From the NCBI RefSeq assembly GCF_004120195.1, contig NZ_SCHN01000005.1, positions 248,001 to 312,000 on the forward strand: a stretch of 64,000 nucleotides of DNA, given 5' to 3'. Below the pieces are notes generated by a model that did not search any database, was not told the DNA's origin, and worked only from the letters and a program-made list of their open reading frames with translations. The stretch is from Enterovibrio baiacu. GTDB lineage: Bacteria; Pseudomonadota; Gammaproteobacteria; Enterobacterales; Vibrionaceae. Made by a program: the position numbers and the translations under genes. Positions 37,112 through 45,672 of this stretch are shown here, one piece after another. How positions within the stretch are numbered: the first letter of the stretch is position 1; each line of letters starts with the position of its first letter.

Positions 37112-37574
37112 GCATGAGGGTCAGCGTGAATGTCCATTATTAACAAAGTGGTCAAAAGGTAGAAAAACCCCTAAAAAAGGTAAAAACTCGCCCTTTGAAC
37201 GGAAAGATGATTTTGATCAACGGAATTGAGAACAGGAAGCGCGTTAGCGAGCTAGACGCAAATGGAGGAAATGTTAGCTAGTTTGTTAATAATAAAAGGA
37301 ATGTTATGCGCTTTACGCATATACAGCACGTCACCCCCTAAATCGACACTTCTTCTACAGGCCACGTATTACAAGGGCTTCAGCGTCTAATAAATTTTCT
37401 ATGCCATAATTTTTTGCCTGATTTTGCAGACAAAAAGGTCTGAAGTAAGATCACAATATTCGTCTGTCTAAATTGTTATTAACAACAAACTCAGCAAAGT
37501 TCTTTACCACTTGGTCAAGTAACGCGCATCTGCGCATTCCTCAAAGCTCTATATCCATCAATAAGGAAAGAACG
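37112..37574. promoter_or_regulatory. Divergent promoter region (dehalogenase operon / peptide cluster)
   Basis: AT-rich, 463 bp, no gene. It must hold promoters in both directions. Seen by eye: a small palindrome TTGTT-ATT-AACAA at 37473-37485 and a hairpin CAGAC/GTCTG at about 37428-37442 in the peptide leader. I see no convincing FNR site. Confidence 0.5.
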
Positions 37575-37703
37575 ATGAAGATAAATACTCAGGTCAATGT
37601 GAAGCAACCAAGTGCGTTCACCATTCGCAACCACTCTTTCAACAAAGCCGCACCGAGTGCTTTCACCATTAGAAACCACTCTTTCAGCAAAGAGAAAAAG
37701 TAA
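37575..37703 (+). CDS. 42-residue repeat peptide, candidate precursor of a modified peptide
   Basis: AAGGAAAG lies 5 bp before the ATG. The sequence starts MKINTQVNVKQ and then holds two copies of PSAFTIRNHSF (residues 12-22 and 27-37) joined by NKAA, ending SKEKK. The repeat length is 45 nt, and several codons differ between copies (CCA/CCG, GCG/GCT, CGC/AGA), so the amino acids are conserved by selection, not by a very recent duplication. The short leader, repeated core and downstream terminator followed by two oxygenases and exporters are what a ribosomally made, modified peptide looks like. A new family to me. Confidence 0.78.
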   Translation: MKINTQVNVKQPSAFTIRNHSFNKAAPSAFTIRNHSFSKEKK

Positions 37704-37730
37704 GTCTCTACTACTTAATTGACTGACTCA

Positions 37731-37755
37731 GGCAGCAGGGCCCGCTGCCTTTTTT
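37731..37755 (+). terminator. Partial terminator between peptide and enzyme genes
   Basis: GGCAGC, loop AGGGCCC, GCTGCC, then TTTTTT. Placed 28 bp after the peptide stop and about 45 bp before the diiron enzyme start. It would give many copies of the short peptide message and some readthrough to the enzymes, as in many peptide-modification operons. Confidence 0.85.
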
Positions 37756-37798
37756 CGTGTTGATCCTGCCGACTGATTGACAAGAAAGGGAAACGATT

Positions 37799-38569
37799 AT
37801 GGCTCGTTCATCTAACCTTGCATCTAATGTTCTCGGTGAACTCAAGCATGTTCAGGCGAGACAATACCCGCTCTACAACGCGATCCTAAAGCACGCATTT
37901 GATACCCATCAGCCTGTTTTCGCCAAATCAATTTTCGCAAAGCGTTATGCGGAACTTTCAGACGATGGCGAATGGTTCGCGAATCAGCTTGTCGCCAATT
38001 CTTGCCTTGAAGGGTATGGCGCACAACAAATCTGGAACTTTTCCAACCAACTCGATAATGACGAATACGCCCGCCGCGTAAGACAACATGCGCTGGATGA
38101 ATCGCGGCATTCCACCATGTTTATTTCAATGCTTAATTTGGTGTACCCCGGTCTCGATTTGGATCAGGACACTTTATCCAAAATTGAAGACATGCAGCCA
38201 AAATTCACACCGACGCAGCACCCTGACATCGCCAAAGTCCCTGAGGAGGAACGACTCTTTGAATTGGCGTCCATCAATGAACTGGTGCAAGTGCATATAA
38301 CAGAAATTCGGGCATTGGTACTGCAATATATGGTACGAGATGCATTACTGAAACACGCCCCCGAAGAAAGCCACGCTAGACTGAAGAAATTCTCTGATTC
38401 CCTCATCCGAGATGAAGCCAAACACATCAATTATTCCGCTGAGATTTTTGAAGATTACGCGTCGCGTGGAAACAATAAGGATTTCTTCTACCAGATGTTC
38501 GAAGACCGCCTTTGTGATTTCAATGAATTAACTAAAATCGAACTAGAAAGAGAAGACATTGAACTTTAA
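37799..38569 (+). CDS. Ferritin-like diiron enzyme (putative peptide-modifying oxygenase)
   Basis: A 256-residue helical protein. Six candidate iron ligands follow the classical E...ExxH...E...ExxH pattern: Glu71 (EGYG), Glu101 and His104 (DESRH), Glu169 (ITEIRA), Glu206 and His209 (RDEAKH). This is the ferritin/heme-oxygenase-like diiron fold, which activates oxygen. I do not recognise the exact family. The gene follows the peptide terminator and overlaps the JmjC gene by 11 bp. Because that partner carries rubredoxin, I infer that rubredoxin reduces this diiron centre. Confidence 0.83.
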   Translation: MARSSNLASNVLGELKHVQARQYPLYNAILKHAFDTHQPVFAKSIFAKRYAELSDDGEWFANQLVANSCLEGYGAQQIWNFSNQLDNDEYARRVRQHALDESRHSTMFISMLNLVYPGLDLDQDTLSKIEDMQPKFTPTQHPDIAKVPEEERLFELASINELVQVHITEIRALVLQYMVRDALLKHAPEESHARLKKFSDSLIRDEAKHINYSAEIFEDYASRGNNKDFFYQMFEDRLCDFNELTKIELEREDIEL

Positions 38570-39911
38570 GTGCACCCATTCTAATGTTCTTGGTATCCCG
38601 TTGGTGGAGGTGTTTTATCAGCAATATTTCGATAAACACCCTTACGTGTTCCGCACCGCCAATCCTTTGCTAATAAGCACCTTAATTAACGGGTTCTCGC
38701 TGGATCATCTTATTCAAACCTATCTGCACGAGTGGGGAGATATCCGCATTGCCAAAAAAGACAATGCCGACCCCACTCTGTCGCAACAACCGCCGTCTGA
38801 TGCCATGCTGCTTGATGCTTTCAAAGGCGGCTACACCATCGTGCTGAACGATTTACAGCAAAAGCTACCTGCGGTTGCCAATATTTGCCGATTGCTCAGC
38901 CAACAATTTTTGTGCCCCACCAACTGCAATGCCTATTGGACGCCTGCACAGGGTGAAGCATTAGATCTGCACTACGACGATCAAGATGTGTACATCGTCC
39001 AACTTGAAGGCAGCAAACATTGGATGGTGGAGTCACGCAGCGCCTATCGCCCCTATGAAGGGGAAACCTATCGTCCGAGTACGTTGCTAACAGAATGTGA
39101 CCACTTAACCGATTGCATCTTAGAGCCGGGAAACGTGCTTTATATTCCTCGTGGGACAGGCCACAAAGCCGTCGCATTGGACGACAATTCACTTCACTTT
39201 ACGTTCTCCACCCTCAATCTGCGTAACCGTGACTTGTTCGTTACCTTTTCTGAAACACTCCACCCCTACACCGAACAGTTGCGACAAGCCGTCAATTGCC
39301 ACGACACCGAGTTTAGCGAGCATATCTCTAAGGTAATCGCCAACTCGCTAGAAAACATCGCCCAAGCGTTTCGTGATGATCCTAGCCTTGCAGAATCCCT
39401 GTTTGAACAACATGTCATCCCTTTCATCCAAGAGCAGCCGCCTGCGCCCATTAGCCTTGAACAGTCACTGAGAAACTCGCCCGATGAGGTGTCTTACACC
39501 ACGCGCCTTGAAGTTGGCAGAAATCAGTTTTTGATGCTGGACACCGAAAACCTGCGCGTTTTCTTCGCCAGTGGCAGCATAGACATCGACCCCGAGCATC
39601 AATGGGTGTTGGCATTACTGAATCGAATGGATTCTTTCTCGCTGGCAGAGCTAGAAGAAGAGGTAGAAGCGGACGGATACATTTTCGATGTAGAAGCCAT
39701 TCACGCATTGATGGACCATCAACTTGTCATCATCAAGAAGGAAAAAGACATGATTCATGAATGTTCAGTATGTGGTTATCAATACGATGATTCAGATCAT
39801 GCCCTGCCTTTCACCGATTTACCTGACGATTGGGTATGCCCAGAATGTATGGTCGATAAAGGTCATTTCGCGATTGCCGAGGACAAAATGACACATTTAA
39901 AGCAAGGATAA
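38559..39911 (+). CDS. JmjC/cupin 2-oxoglutarate oxygenase fused to C-terminal rubredoxin
   Basis: 450 residues, TTG start, 11-bp overlap with the diiron gene. Residues 110-215 form a JmjC/cupin-4 fold like ribosomal oxygenases: His138-x-Asp140 (LHYDDQ), His202 (GTGHKA) and a Lys/Arg set for 2-oxoglutarate. A helical part and an acidic region follow. Residues 398-450 are a full rubredoxin (Cys402, 405, 427, 430; [10 protein letters not shown]...WVCPECMV). An internal ATG at residue 398 has AAGGAAA upstream, so a separate rubredoxin could also be made. Likely role: hydroxylate residues of the neighbouring peptide. Confidence 0.87.
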   Translation: MNFKCTHSNVLGIPLVEVFYQQYFDKHPYVFRTANPLLISTLINGFSLDHLIQTYLHEWGDIRIAKKDNADPTLSQQPPSDAMLLDAFKGGYTIVLNDLQQKLPAVANICRLLSQQFLCPTNCNAYWTPAQGEALDLHYDDQDVYIVQLEGSKHWMVESRSAYRPYEGETYRPSTLLTECDHLTDCILEPGNVLYIPRGTGHKAVALDDNSLHFTFSTLNLRNRDLFVTFSETLHPYTEQLRQAVNCHDTEFSEHISKVIANSLENIAQAFRDDPSLAESLFEQHVIPFIQEQPPAPISLEQSLRNSPDEVSYTTRLEVGRNQFLMLDTENLRVFFASGSIDIDPEHQWVLALLNRMDSFSLAELEEEVEADGYIFDVEAIHALMDHQLVIIKKEKDMIHECSVCGYQYDDSDHALPFTDLPDDWVCPECMVDKGHFAIAEDKMTHLKQG

Positions 39912-39919
39912 ACACACAC

Positions 39920-40600
39920 ATGGATGGGTCTAACAGTTTACTTTTCGCCATGGTCGTCGGCTTAATGGTGGTTTCCCCTGGTCCAAACGGCTTGCTGATC
40001 ATCAAGAATGTGCCAAGCTTTGGGCGCATTTCTGGCTATTACAATGTCGCGGGCATCGCCACCGCTTTTTACGTGCATGGCACACTTACCGTCTTTGGTT
40101 TGTCCCTGCTTATTATGCAATCGCCCCTCTTGTACGGCTGGATCAAAATTGCAGGTGGAAGTTATTTGATTTTTCTTGGCGTGAAATGCCTGAAGAAACT
40201 TTTCGAAAAACAAACTGCGAGCGCAGAAAATAACGAAACGGATTCCATTCAACGGCCTGAACACACACCCATTTCTCACCCTTCTTTTTCGCTCAAACAG
40301 AAAGCAACCTGGTATATAGAAGGCCTTGTCACCAATGCCTTTAACCCAAAAGTTTCCCTGTTTTACATCGCTGCGTTTCCGCAATTTATTGATGCGGGCA
40401 ACGTATCATTTGTTGCGGCGTATTCGCTGGTGACCATTCATGCATTGATCGCCATTTGCTGGTTCTCTTTCCTGACGGTGATGGTCTCTGTGTCTTTAGA
40501 AAAATTCAGTCAGAACCGCCGACTCATGAACGGGATTAATGCCATTTCAGGCACCTTGCTAGGCGGCTTGGGGATCAATGTTTTATTGTCATCGCGCTGA
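39920..40600 (+). CDS. LysE/RhtB-family exporter
   Basis: A 226-residue protein with six membrane helices, the LysE superfamily. The N-terminal signature is MVVGLMVVSPGPNGLLIIKNV, with AKVTNAFNPKVSLFYIAAFP-like residues (NAFNPKVSLFYI) in the second half. It starts 8 bp after the JmjC gene. The family exports amino acids and small derivatives. In this operon it would move a modified small product or amino acid, an inference. Confidence 0.88.
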   Translation: MDGSNSLLFAMVVGLMVVSPGPNGLLIIKNVPSFGRISGYYNVAGIATAFYVHGTLTVFGLSLLIMQSPLLYGWIKIAGGSYLIFLGVKCLKKLFEKQTASAENNETDSIQRPEHTPISHPSFSLKQKATWYIEGLVTNAFNPKVSLFYIAAFPQFIDAGNVSFVAAYSLVTIHALIAICWFSFLTVMVSVSLEKFSQNRRLMNGINAISGTLLGGLGINVLLSSR

Positions 40601-40628
40601 GATGGCAAACGCCCTCTCCTAAGCCGAC

Positions 40629-41876
40629 ATGAAGAAAAACGCTTCAGGTTTTCTACATCACTTTCAACCCTATCTGGCGCTTGATCCTGCCATTTGGATG
40701 ATCGCAGTAGCACGATTCATCATTGCTGGCGGCACCTTTGTGCTGCCCGTCTATGCACTGATTTTGACACAGAAACTCTCCCTCTCCCCGGCCGATGCGG
40801 GAATGACGGTTTTCATCGTGTCCATCGGAGGCATGCTGGGCAGCGTGCTAGGGGGATATCTCGCCGATACCTTCAACCGCCTAACCTTGATGGCGATAAG
40901 CGAAGCCTTTTCTGCCGCCAGTGTCATCGCAGCTGGGCTGTTCGCATACGACACTCTCTCCATCGTCTTTATCGCGCTCTCCAGCGTGGCGCTCGGCGTG
41001 ATGCGACCTGCCATGCGTGCTGCATTATTATCATTGTGCTCGACAAACCGCGAATCTAAACGCTACGCCCTGTCGCTGTCTTATCTCGCGTTTAACGTGG
41101 GGCACGCCATTGGGCCTTTAATCGCTGGATTTCTTTTGCTCGACTATTACCAATGGCTCTATTGGGGTGATGCAGCCACTACCCTCATTGCCGCCTTTCT
41201 GCTCGCCTCGCTCATCAAGAAAACCACGGGGAAAAAACCCAAACCAGACAAAGCGTCATCCCAAGAATCGCGTGAGAATGGCGCGACAGAAAACACGCTC
41301 AAGCCGGATAAAATACAAATCGCCTTCTTCTTGGCCGTCAATGTCTGTGTCAGTTTTTGCTATGCCCAAATCACCTTTACTTTGCCCTTACAAATGGCTG
41401 AAAGCTTTGCTGATGATGGCGCACGGTATTACGGACTGATTTTGATGATCAACGCACTGGCGGTACTTGGTTTCACCACGATATTGACCTCGCTCACCGC
41501 CAAAACGCACCCCATCAACAACCTCATGATCGCCATATCCGGATACGGTTTGGGCTATATGATGATTGGGCTTATGCCGACGTTATTAATGATGGGGTTC
41601 GCAATAATGATCATCACAGCCAGTGAGATCCTCGAAGTCACCAATGGTGACGCTTACCTTTCCGAGTTGGTGCCAGAGACTCACCTCGGGCGGTATGTGT
41701 CTCTCTCTGTTATTGCGAACAACGCAGGGATTGCGCTGTGTCCATTGCTGATGGGGTTTGCGATTGAAATCTTCGGATTATCATGGGCATGGTATTTGGT
41801 GGGCCTCGTCACTTTGTTCACGCTGTTTTGTCTTTGGGTCATGTTCAAACGTGACAAAAAAATATCCTCACAGTGA
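40629..41876 (+). CDS. MFS-family exporter
   Basis: A 415-residue transporter with 12 predicted helices. The loop 2-3 motif is GSVLGGYLADTFNRLTL near residue 78, and the second half is preceded by a charged loop (KKPKPDKASSQESREN). It is 28 bp after the LysE gene and is followed by a terminator, so it closes the operon. Drug/metabolite efflux type; probably exports or gives immunity to the product of the upstream enzymes. Confidence 0.9.
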   Translation: MKKNASGFLHHFQPYLALDPAIWMIAVARFIIAGGTFVLPVYALILTQKLSLSPADAGMTVFIVSIGGMLGSVLGGYLADTFNRLTLMAISEAFSAASVIAAGLFAYDTLSIVFIALSSVALGVMRPAMRAALLSLCSTNRESKRYALSLSYLAFNVGHAIGPLIAGFLLLDYYQWLYWGDAATTLIAAFLLASLIKKTTGKKPKPDKASSQESRENGATENTLKPDKIQIAFFLAVNVCVSFCYAQITFTLPLQMAESFADDGARYYGLILMINALAVLGFTTILTSLTAKTHPINNLMIAISGYGLGYMMIGLMPTLLMMGFAIMIITASEILEVTNGDAYLSELVPETHLGRYVSLSVIANNAGIALCPLLMGFAIEIFGLSWAWYLVGLVTLFTLFCLWVMFKRDKKISSQ

Positions 41877-41917
41877 TGCGTACTTATTGAGGCAATCGTC
41901 TTATATCGAAGCAAGTT

Positions 41918-41939
41918 ATTGCCCAATAAGGCAATTTTT
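41918..41939 (+). terminator. Terminator closing the peptide-modification operon
   Basis: ATTGCC, loop CAATAA, GGCAAT then TTTT. 42 bp after the MFS stop. Confidence 0.8.
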
Positions 41940-42128
41940 CGCCAGCATTTAAGCAACATTTCACCTGCCTAAAAGTCTACTGAGTAAATACTCCCTATTG
42001 TTCAACGTGTTAACTACTTTCCTATTTGGTGCAGTTATTGCTCATTTAGCAGTCTGCTTTTCTTGGCTGAAACATCAGCCCATAAAAAGCAAAAGGGAAA
42101 ATAACTAAACACAATGGATTACTAGAAT

Positions 42129-42461
42129 ATGAACATGTTTTTACGCGTACTTTTGGGATTGGGCGGCGTACTCACGGTACTCTCTGGCATACTGTTTATT
42201 GGCGGAGGGGAATTATTCAACAGCGTTTTTGCATCAGAAGGCATTAATGCAGGGGGCGCACTCTTCTCAGCGTTTGGTATAGCAGGCTTAGTCATTGGAG
42301 GATTGGGATGTTGGGGCGCATTTGGTGATAAGAAGCTGCCAGCGGGCATTTTCTGCGCCATCACCTTGTTGTTCTGGCCGATCGGTACGGTTTACGCTGT
42401 TGTCTGTATTACGCTCATGTTTGTCGGAAATAAGGGTGCTGCAGATACTGTTGAATCATAG
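42129..42461 (+). CDS. Small membrane protein (110 aa)
   Basis: Three hydrophobic segments: VLLGLGGVLTVLSGILFIGGG, SAFGIAGLVIGGLGCWGAFG, and AITLLFWPIGTVYAVVCITLMFV. Short charged tail. No family recognised and only a weak ribosome site. Solitary gene between the MFS terminator and a convergent DUF5329 gene. Confidence 0.7.
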   Translation: MNMFLRVLLGLGGVLTVLSGILFIGGGELFNSVFASEGINAGGALFSAFGIAGLVIGGLGCWGAFGDKKLPAGIFCAITLLFWPIGTVYAVVCITLMFVGNKGAADTVES

Positions 42462-42582
42462 TTCGTGAGTCTTTGGGAACATGGAAGCGTACTAGCGAAA
42501 TGCGCATGCTTTTATGTTCCCACCGCAGGTGATTAGCGCCACGCTGACCAACTGTCCATAAGTCGTATACTCAGTCGTTGAA

Positions 42583-42972
42583 TCAATGCTGTTCTGCGGG
42601 TGTTTTCTCAGCCAGTTTCTTCGTTAACCACACCTTGCTAGTGACCTCTTCACCGCCGCATTTTACCTTGTACGCCTTTCCCGTGAACCAACTTTTTGAT
42701 GCGACCTCATCAATGAACATGGTTGTCGATTCAACGTCATCCTTGGCGTAATCCCATTTATTCCGAAGATGCTCTGCGGCCTCAAGATTGGTATACGTTT
42801 TACCGTTTCGCACAAAGGTGCAATCCGCCTGTTCCATCTGGCTTATCAGGTACATCACGTCATGTTCAATGCGTTCTGTTGTTGTCGCGGCAAAAGCGCT
42901 TTGCGCAAAACCCACAACCACGAAAGACAGGGCAATGCATCCCTTTTTCACGCCTGCAATACTCATCCTCAT
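42583..42972 (-). CDS. DUF5329 family secreted protein
   Basis: About 129 residues from the ATG at 42972 (42966 or a GTG at 42999 are also possible). A signal peptide ends AQSAFA. The mature part has the DUF5329 features: RIEHDVMYLISQMEQADCTFVRNGKTY with a Cys, EAAEHLRNKW, and a second Cys in VKCGGEE, which may form a disulfide. Periplasmic, function unknown. Gap to the upstream MBL gene is small, so they may be one transcript. Confidence 0.82.
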   Translation of the reverse strand: MRMSIAGVKKGCIALSFVVVGFAQSAFAATTTERIEHDVMYLISQMEQADCTFVRNGKTYTNLEAAEHLRNKWDYAKDDVESTTMFIDEVASKSWFTGKAYKVKCGGEEVTSKVWLTKKLAEKTPAEQH

Positions 42973-43006
42973 CGCTCCACCGATACTGCTCCACCACACC
43001 CATGAA

Positions 43007-44113
43007 TTAGTCTGCCAAGGGGTTATTCCACCAGTTCACAACCGGCAGCACTTCACCCACTTCTAGACGCTGACCAATTTCAGGACTCACCAATGTCACG
43101 CCTCGCTCGTTGGCAATGCGCAGTGATTTCTCCAACGGCTCATCCCAATCGTGCATCGACAAATCAAACGTACTGTTGTGAATGGGCATCATCACTTTTC
43201 CGTTAAGGTCAATGTGTGCCTGTACGCTTTGTTCAGGGAACATATGGATATGCGACCACAAGGTATTGTACGCGCCGGTTTCAATCATGGTCAGATCAAA
43301 CGGACCGAAGCGCTCACCAATCTCTTTAAAGCCTTCAAAGTATCCAGAATCACCACTGAAATAGACCTTTTTCTCAGAAGATTCAATGACCCAACTCCCC
43401 CATAGCGTCGAGTCGCGATCCGTTAAACCGCGACCGGAAAAGTGCTGCGTCGGCGTCAATGTATAAGCAATGCCATTGACCGTTTTGGATTCCCACCAAT
43501 CTAGCTCGGTGATTTTATCGGCTGACACGCCCCATTCGCGCAGAGTTTGACCCACTTTCAGTGGCACCAAGAACATGCCGACTTTGCTTTCCAAGGTTTT
43601 CACAGAATGCTTATCAAGGTGATCGTAATGGTCATGACTGATCACCACCACATCTATATCAGGCAGCGCTTCTAGCGAAATAGGCGTTTCGTGAAAGCGC
43701 TTCGGCCCAAAAAACTGCACGGGTGATGCACGCTCACTGAACACAGGGTCGGCCATCACAAGCTTTCCATCCAGTTTCATAAGCACACTGGAGTGACCCA
43801 AGCGATAAACCACATCACTTTCTTCATTCAATAATTGCTCTGCAGTGATGCTGCGTACAGGCAATGCAAACGTCGGCGTTGGATTTTTACGTTCTGCCGT
43901 AAAATACGCTTTGATGATTTCGAATACGTTTTCAGGCGCATTCAAAGTCGGATCACTGTTTACAAACTTGTCGGGATAACGCGGGGTTTCTTGTTCTTGT
44001 GTTGAACATGACGTCAATGAACAGCTCATTGTGATGGCTCCTACTACGGTTAACAAACGGGCGGCAAAAAGCGATTTCTTAACAACTTGGCGTTCTAAAA
44101 CTGGATTCTGCAT
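43007..44113 (-). CDS. MBL-fold metallohydrolase lipoprotein (NAPE-PLD/UlaG-like)
   Basis: About 368 residues. The signal peptide ends LTSCS, a lipobox. The metal motif is HDHYDH (ISHDHYDHLDKHS) near residue 165, with later YFSGDSGYFEGF and HNSTFDLSMHDWDEP supplying His and Asp ligands. This matches periplasmic MBL hydrolases of the phospholipase D-like type with unknown substrates. It is divergent from a TetR gene with a perfect palindrome between them, so it is probably under that repressor. Confidence 0.88.
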   Translation of the reverse strand: MQNPVLERQVVKKSLFAARLLTVVGAITMSCSLTSCSTQEQETPRYPDKFVNSDPTLNAPENVFEIIKAYFTAERKNPTPTFALPVRSITAEQLLNEESDVVYRLGHSSVLMKLDGKLVMADPVFSERASPVQFFGPKRFHETPISLEALPDIDVVVISHDHYDHLDKHSVKTLESKVGMFLVPLKVGQTLREWGVSADKITELDWWESKTVNGIAYTLTPTQHFSGRGLTDRDSTLWGSWVIESSEKKVYFSGDSGYFEGFKEIGERFGPFDLTMIETGAYNTLWSHIHMFPEQSVQAHIDLNGKVMMPIHNSTFDLSMHDWDEPLEKSLRIANERGVTLVSPEIGQRLEVGEVLPVVNWWNNPLAD

Positions 44114-44182
44114 ACCGTCCACGCTGGTTTAAAAAGTGAGTGAAGCTCGTCATTACAACAACAAAAAATGATGGAGCATTAT

Positions 44183-44205
44183 GTAAACTACTCGGTGTAG
44201 TTTAC
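44183..44205. promoter_or_regulatory. Palindromic operator between MBL and TetR genes
   Basis: GTAAACTAC-N5-GTAGTTTAC, a perfect 9-bp inverted repeat with spacer TCGGT. A looser copy, GTAAAC near 44223 with TAGTGTAAA, follows. Very likely the site of the adjacent TetR protein. Confidence 0.8.
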
Positions 44206-44277
44206 AATTATCGAATGAAAAGTAAACCGGTTAGTGTAAAATAGATTTGGTTAATTTGGGTGTTGGCGACTAACGTG

Positions 44278-44889
44278 ATGATAGAAAAGAAAAAAACACG
44301 CAGTGAATTAAAACGCGAAGCAATCCTTTGTGCAGCAAGGCAGGCCTTTCATGAGTACGGGGTGCAAAACACCAGCATGGATAAGCTCGCTGCGCTGGCA
44401 AATGTCTCCAAGCGCACCGTGTACAATCACTTCGCGTCGAAAGAAGCACTTGTGATGGAGTTGCTGTCAGTGCTTTGGAAGAGCGCCATCACCGCCGATA
44501 CCCTCGAACAACTTGTTGAACTGCCCCTTGAAGAACAGCTCACCACTTTGCTCTATCAAGAGATCCTTGTCTTCTCTAAACCCGCGTATTTAGATATGGC
44601 GAAAGTGGGTATCGGCCACTTCCTCTTCCAACCCGACGCGCTGCAAGAACAGATGAAAAACATGTCGAAAGAAGACACGGCATTGCATACCTGGTTAGTG
44701 GCACAACAAGAAAAAAAAACGCTCGCGATGGATAACATCGAACAAGCGCGCTCTCAGCTTCATAACCTGATTAAAGGCAGTGCATTTTGGCCGCAACTCA
44801 TTGGCGCATGTCAGCCAATCAGCGAAGAAAAAGGACGGGTGTTGGCCCAAGAGACCGCGTCGTTTTTCTTAAGCCATTACCGGAAATAA
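44278..44889 (+). CDS. TetR/AcrR-family regulator
   Basis: About 203 residues from ATG 44278 (GTG at 44260 or 44275 possible). Residues 8-55 are the DNA-binding domain: LKREAILCAARQAFHEYGVQNTSMDKLAALANVSKRTVYNHFASKEALV. The rest is the ligand domain. Divergent from the MBL lipoprotein with a palindrome between, so the likely role is self and MBL repression. Confidence 0.92.
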   Translation: MIEKKKTRSELKREAILCAARQAFHEYGVQNTSMDKLAALANVSKRTVYNHFASKEALVMELLSVLWKSAITADTLEQLVELPLEEQLTTLLYQEILVFSKPAYLDMAKVGIGHFLFQPDALQEQMKNMSKEDTALHTWLVAQQEKKTLAMDNIEQARSQLHNLIKGSAFWPQLIGACQPISEEKGRVLAQETASFFLSHYRK

Positions 44890-44912
44890 TGCGCGGATAT
44901 GCATCCGCGGCG

Positions 44913-45626
44913 CTACCCTTTCACCCTCTCCACCACATGCTCGGCCAATATTTGCGCGGCATCAAACACAGGTAATGACGTTTCTAGGTGGTTGGATACC
45001 ACAGACAATTCCGTGCAGGCAATCAAGATGCAATCCGCTCCCTGATCGCGAAGGGATTCAGCGGCAATATTAAGCACACTGCACATGGAGCTGGTGCCTG
45101 AATTGGCTTTAACAGCGCGAATCAACGACATCACACCGTCCTGCCAAACAGGTTCGGGGAACAGCACCTCTAGCCCTTGTTCGTGACAGGCGGGCGCATA
45201 CAAATCGGTGATTTTTACCGCCGTGGATGCCAATAAGCCAATGCAGGTAGCCTCAGGCAATGTGCGCTTTACGTGCGCGGCGGCGATATCTAAAAGATTC
45301 ACCACAGGCACCTCCACCGCGTTAACCACATCATCAAAATACTTGTGGGCAGTATTGCAGGGAATGATGAGAAAATTGGCGCCAGAGGCTTCAAGCCCCT
45401 GCGCCATTTTTGCCATGTAGGGCCCAGGCGATTCACCCGTTTTCTCGATCAGCGCTTTAATCCGCGATGGCACTTTGGGGTCGTTATCCACCAGCAATCG
45501 GATATGGTCAGCATCATCTTTCGCGGGGGTGGCGTTGATGATGCGTTGCATCAGATCAACGGTGGCATCAGGCCCCATGCCACCGAGAATACCAACGGTT
45601 TGTTCAGTTTTTTCCACGGTTTCCAT
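44913..45626 (-). CDS. Aspartate/glutamate racemase-family protein
   Basis: A 237-residue racemase. Both catalytic Cys are present: IPCNTAHKYF and IACTELS, about residues 88 and 200. The start QTVGILGGMGPDATVDLMQRI is typical of aspartate racemases. It inverts an amino acid alpha-carbon without a cofactor. As last gene of an operon ending in a cysteate sulfo-lyase, it could convert D- to L-cysteate; that is inference. Fits L-Asp-like substrates since cysteate is an aspartate analogue. Confidence 0.9.
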   Translation of the reverse strand: METVEKTEQTVGILGGMGPDATVDLMQRIINATPAKDDADHIRLLVDNDPKVPSRIKALIEKTGESPGPYMAKMAQGLEASGANFLIIPCNTAHKYFDDVVNAVEVPVVNLLDIAAAHVKRTLPEATCIGLLASTAVKITDLYAPACHEQGLEVLFPEPVWQDGVMSLIRAVKANSGTSSMCSVLNIAAESLRDQGADCILIACTELSVVSNHLETSLPVFDAAQILAEHVVERVKG

Positions 45627-45672
45627 TCCTCTCTATGCCATTAGATTGCACTGTTTGCCGCCTCAACATTCG

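Noticed and set aside
37190-37240. FNR site TTGATCAACGG near the dehalogenase promoter
   Set aside because: Only one half-site matches; spacing is wrong for TTGAT-N4-ATCAA.
37473-37574. N-terminal extension of the repeat peptide from TTG 37473
   Set aside because: No ribosome site there, while the ATG at 37575 has AAGGAAAG; the extension looks like leader RNA.
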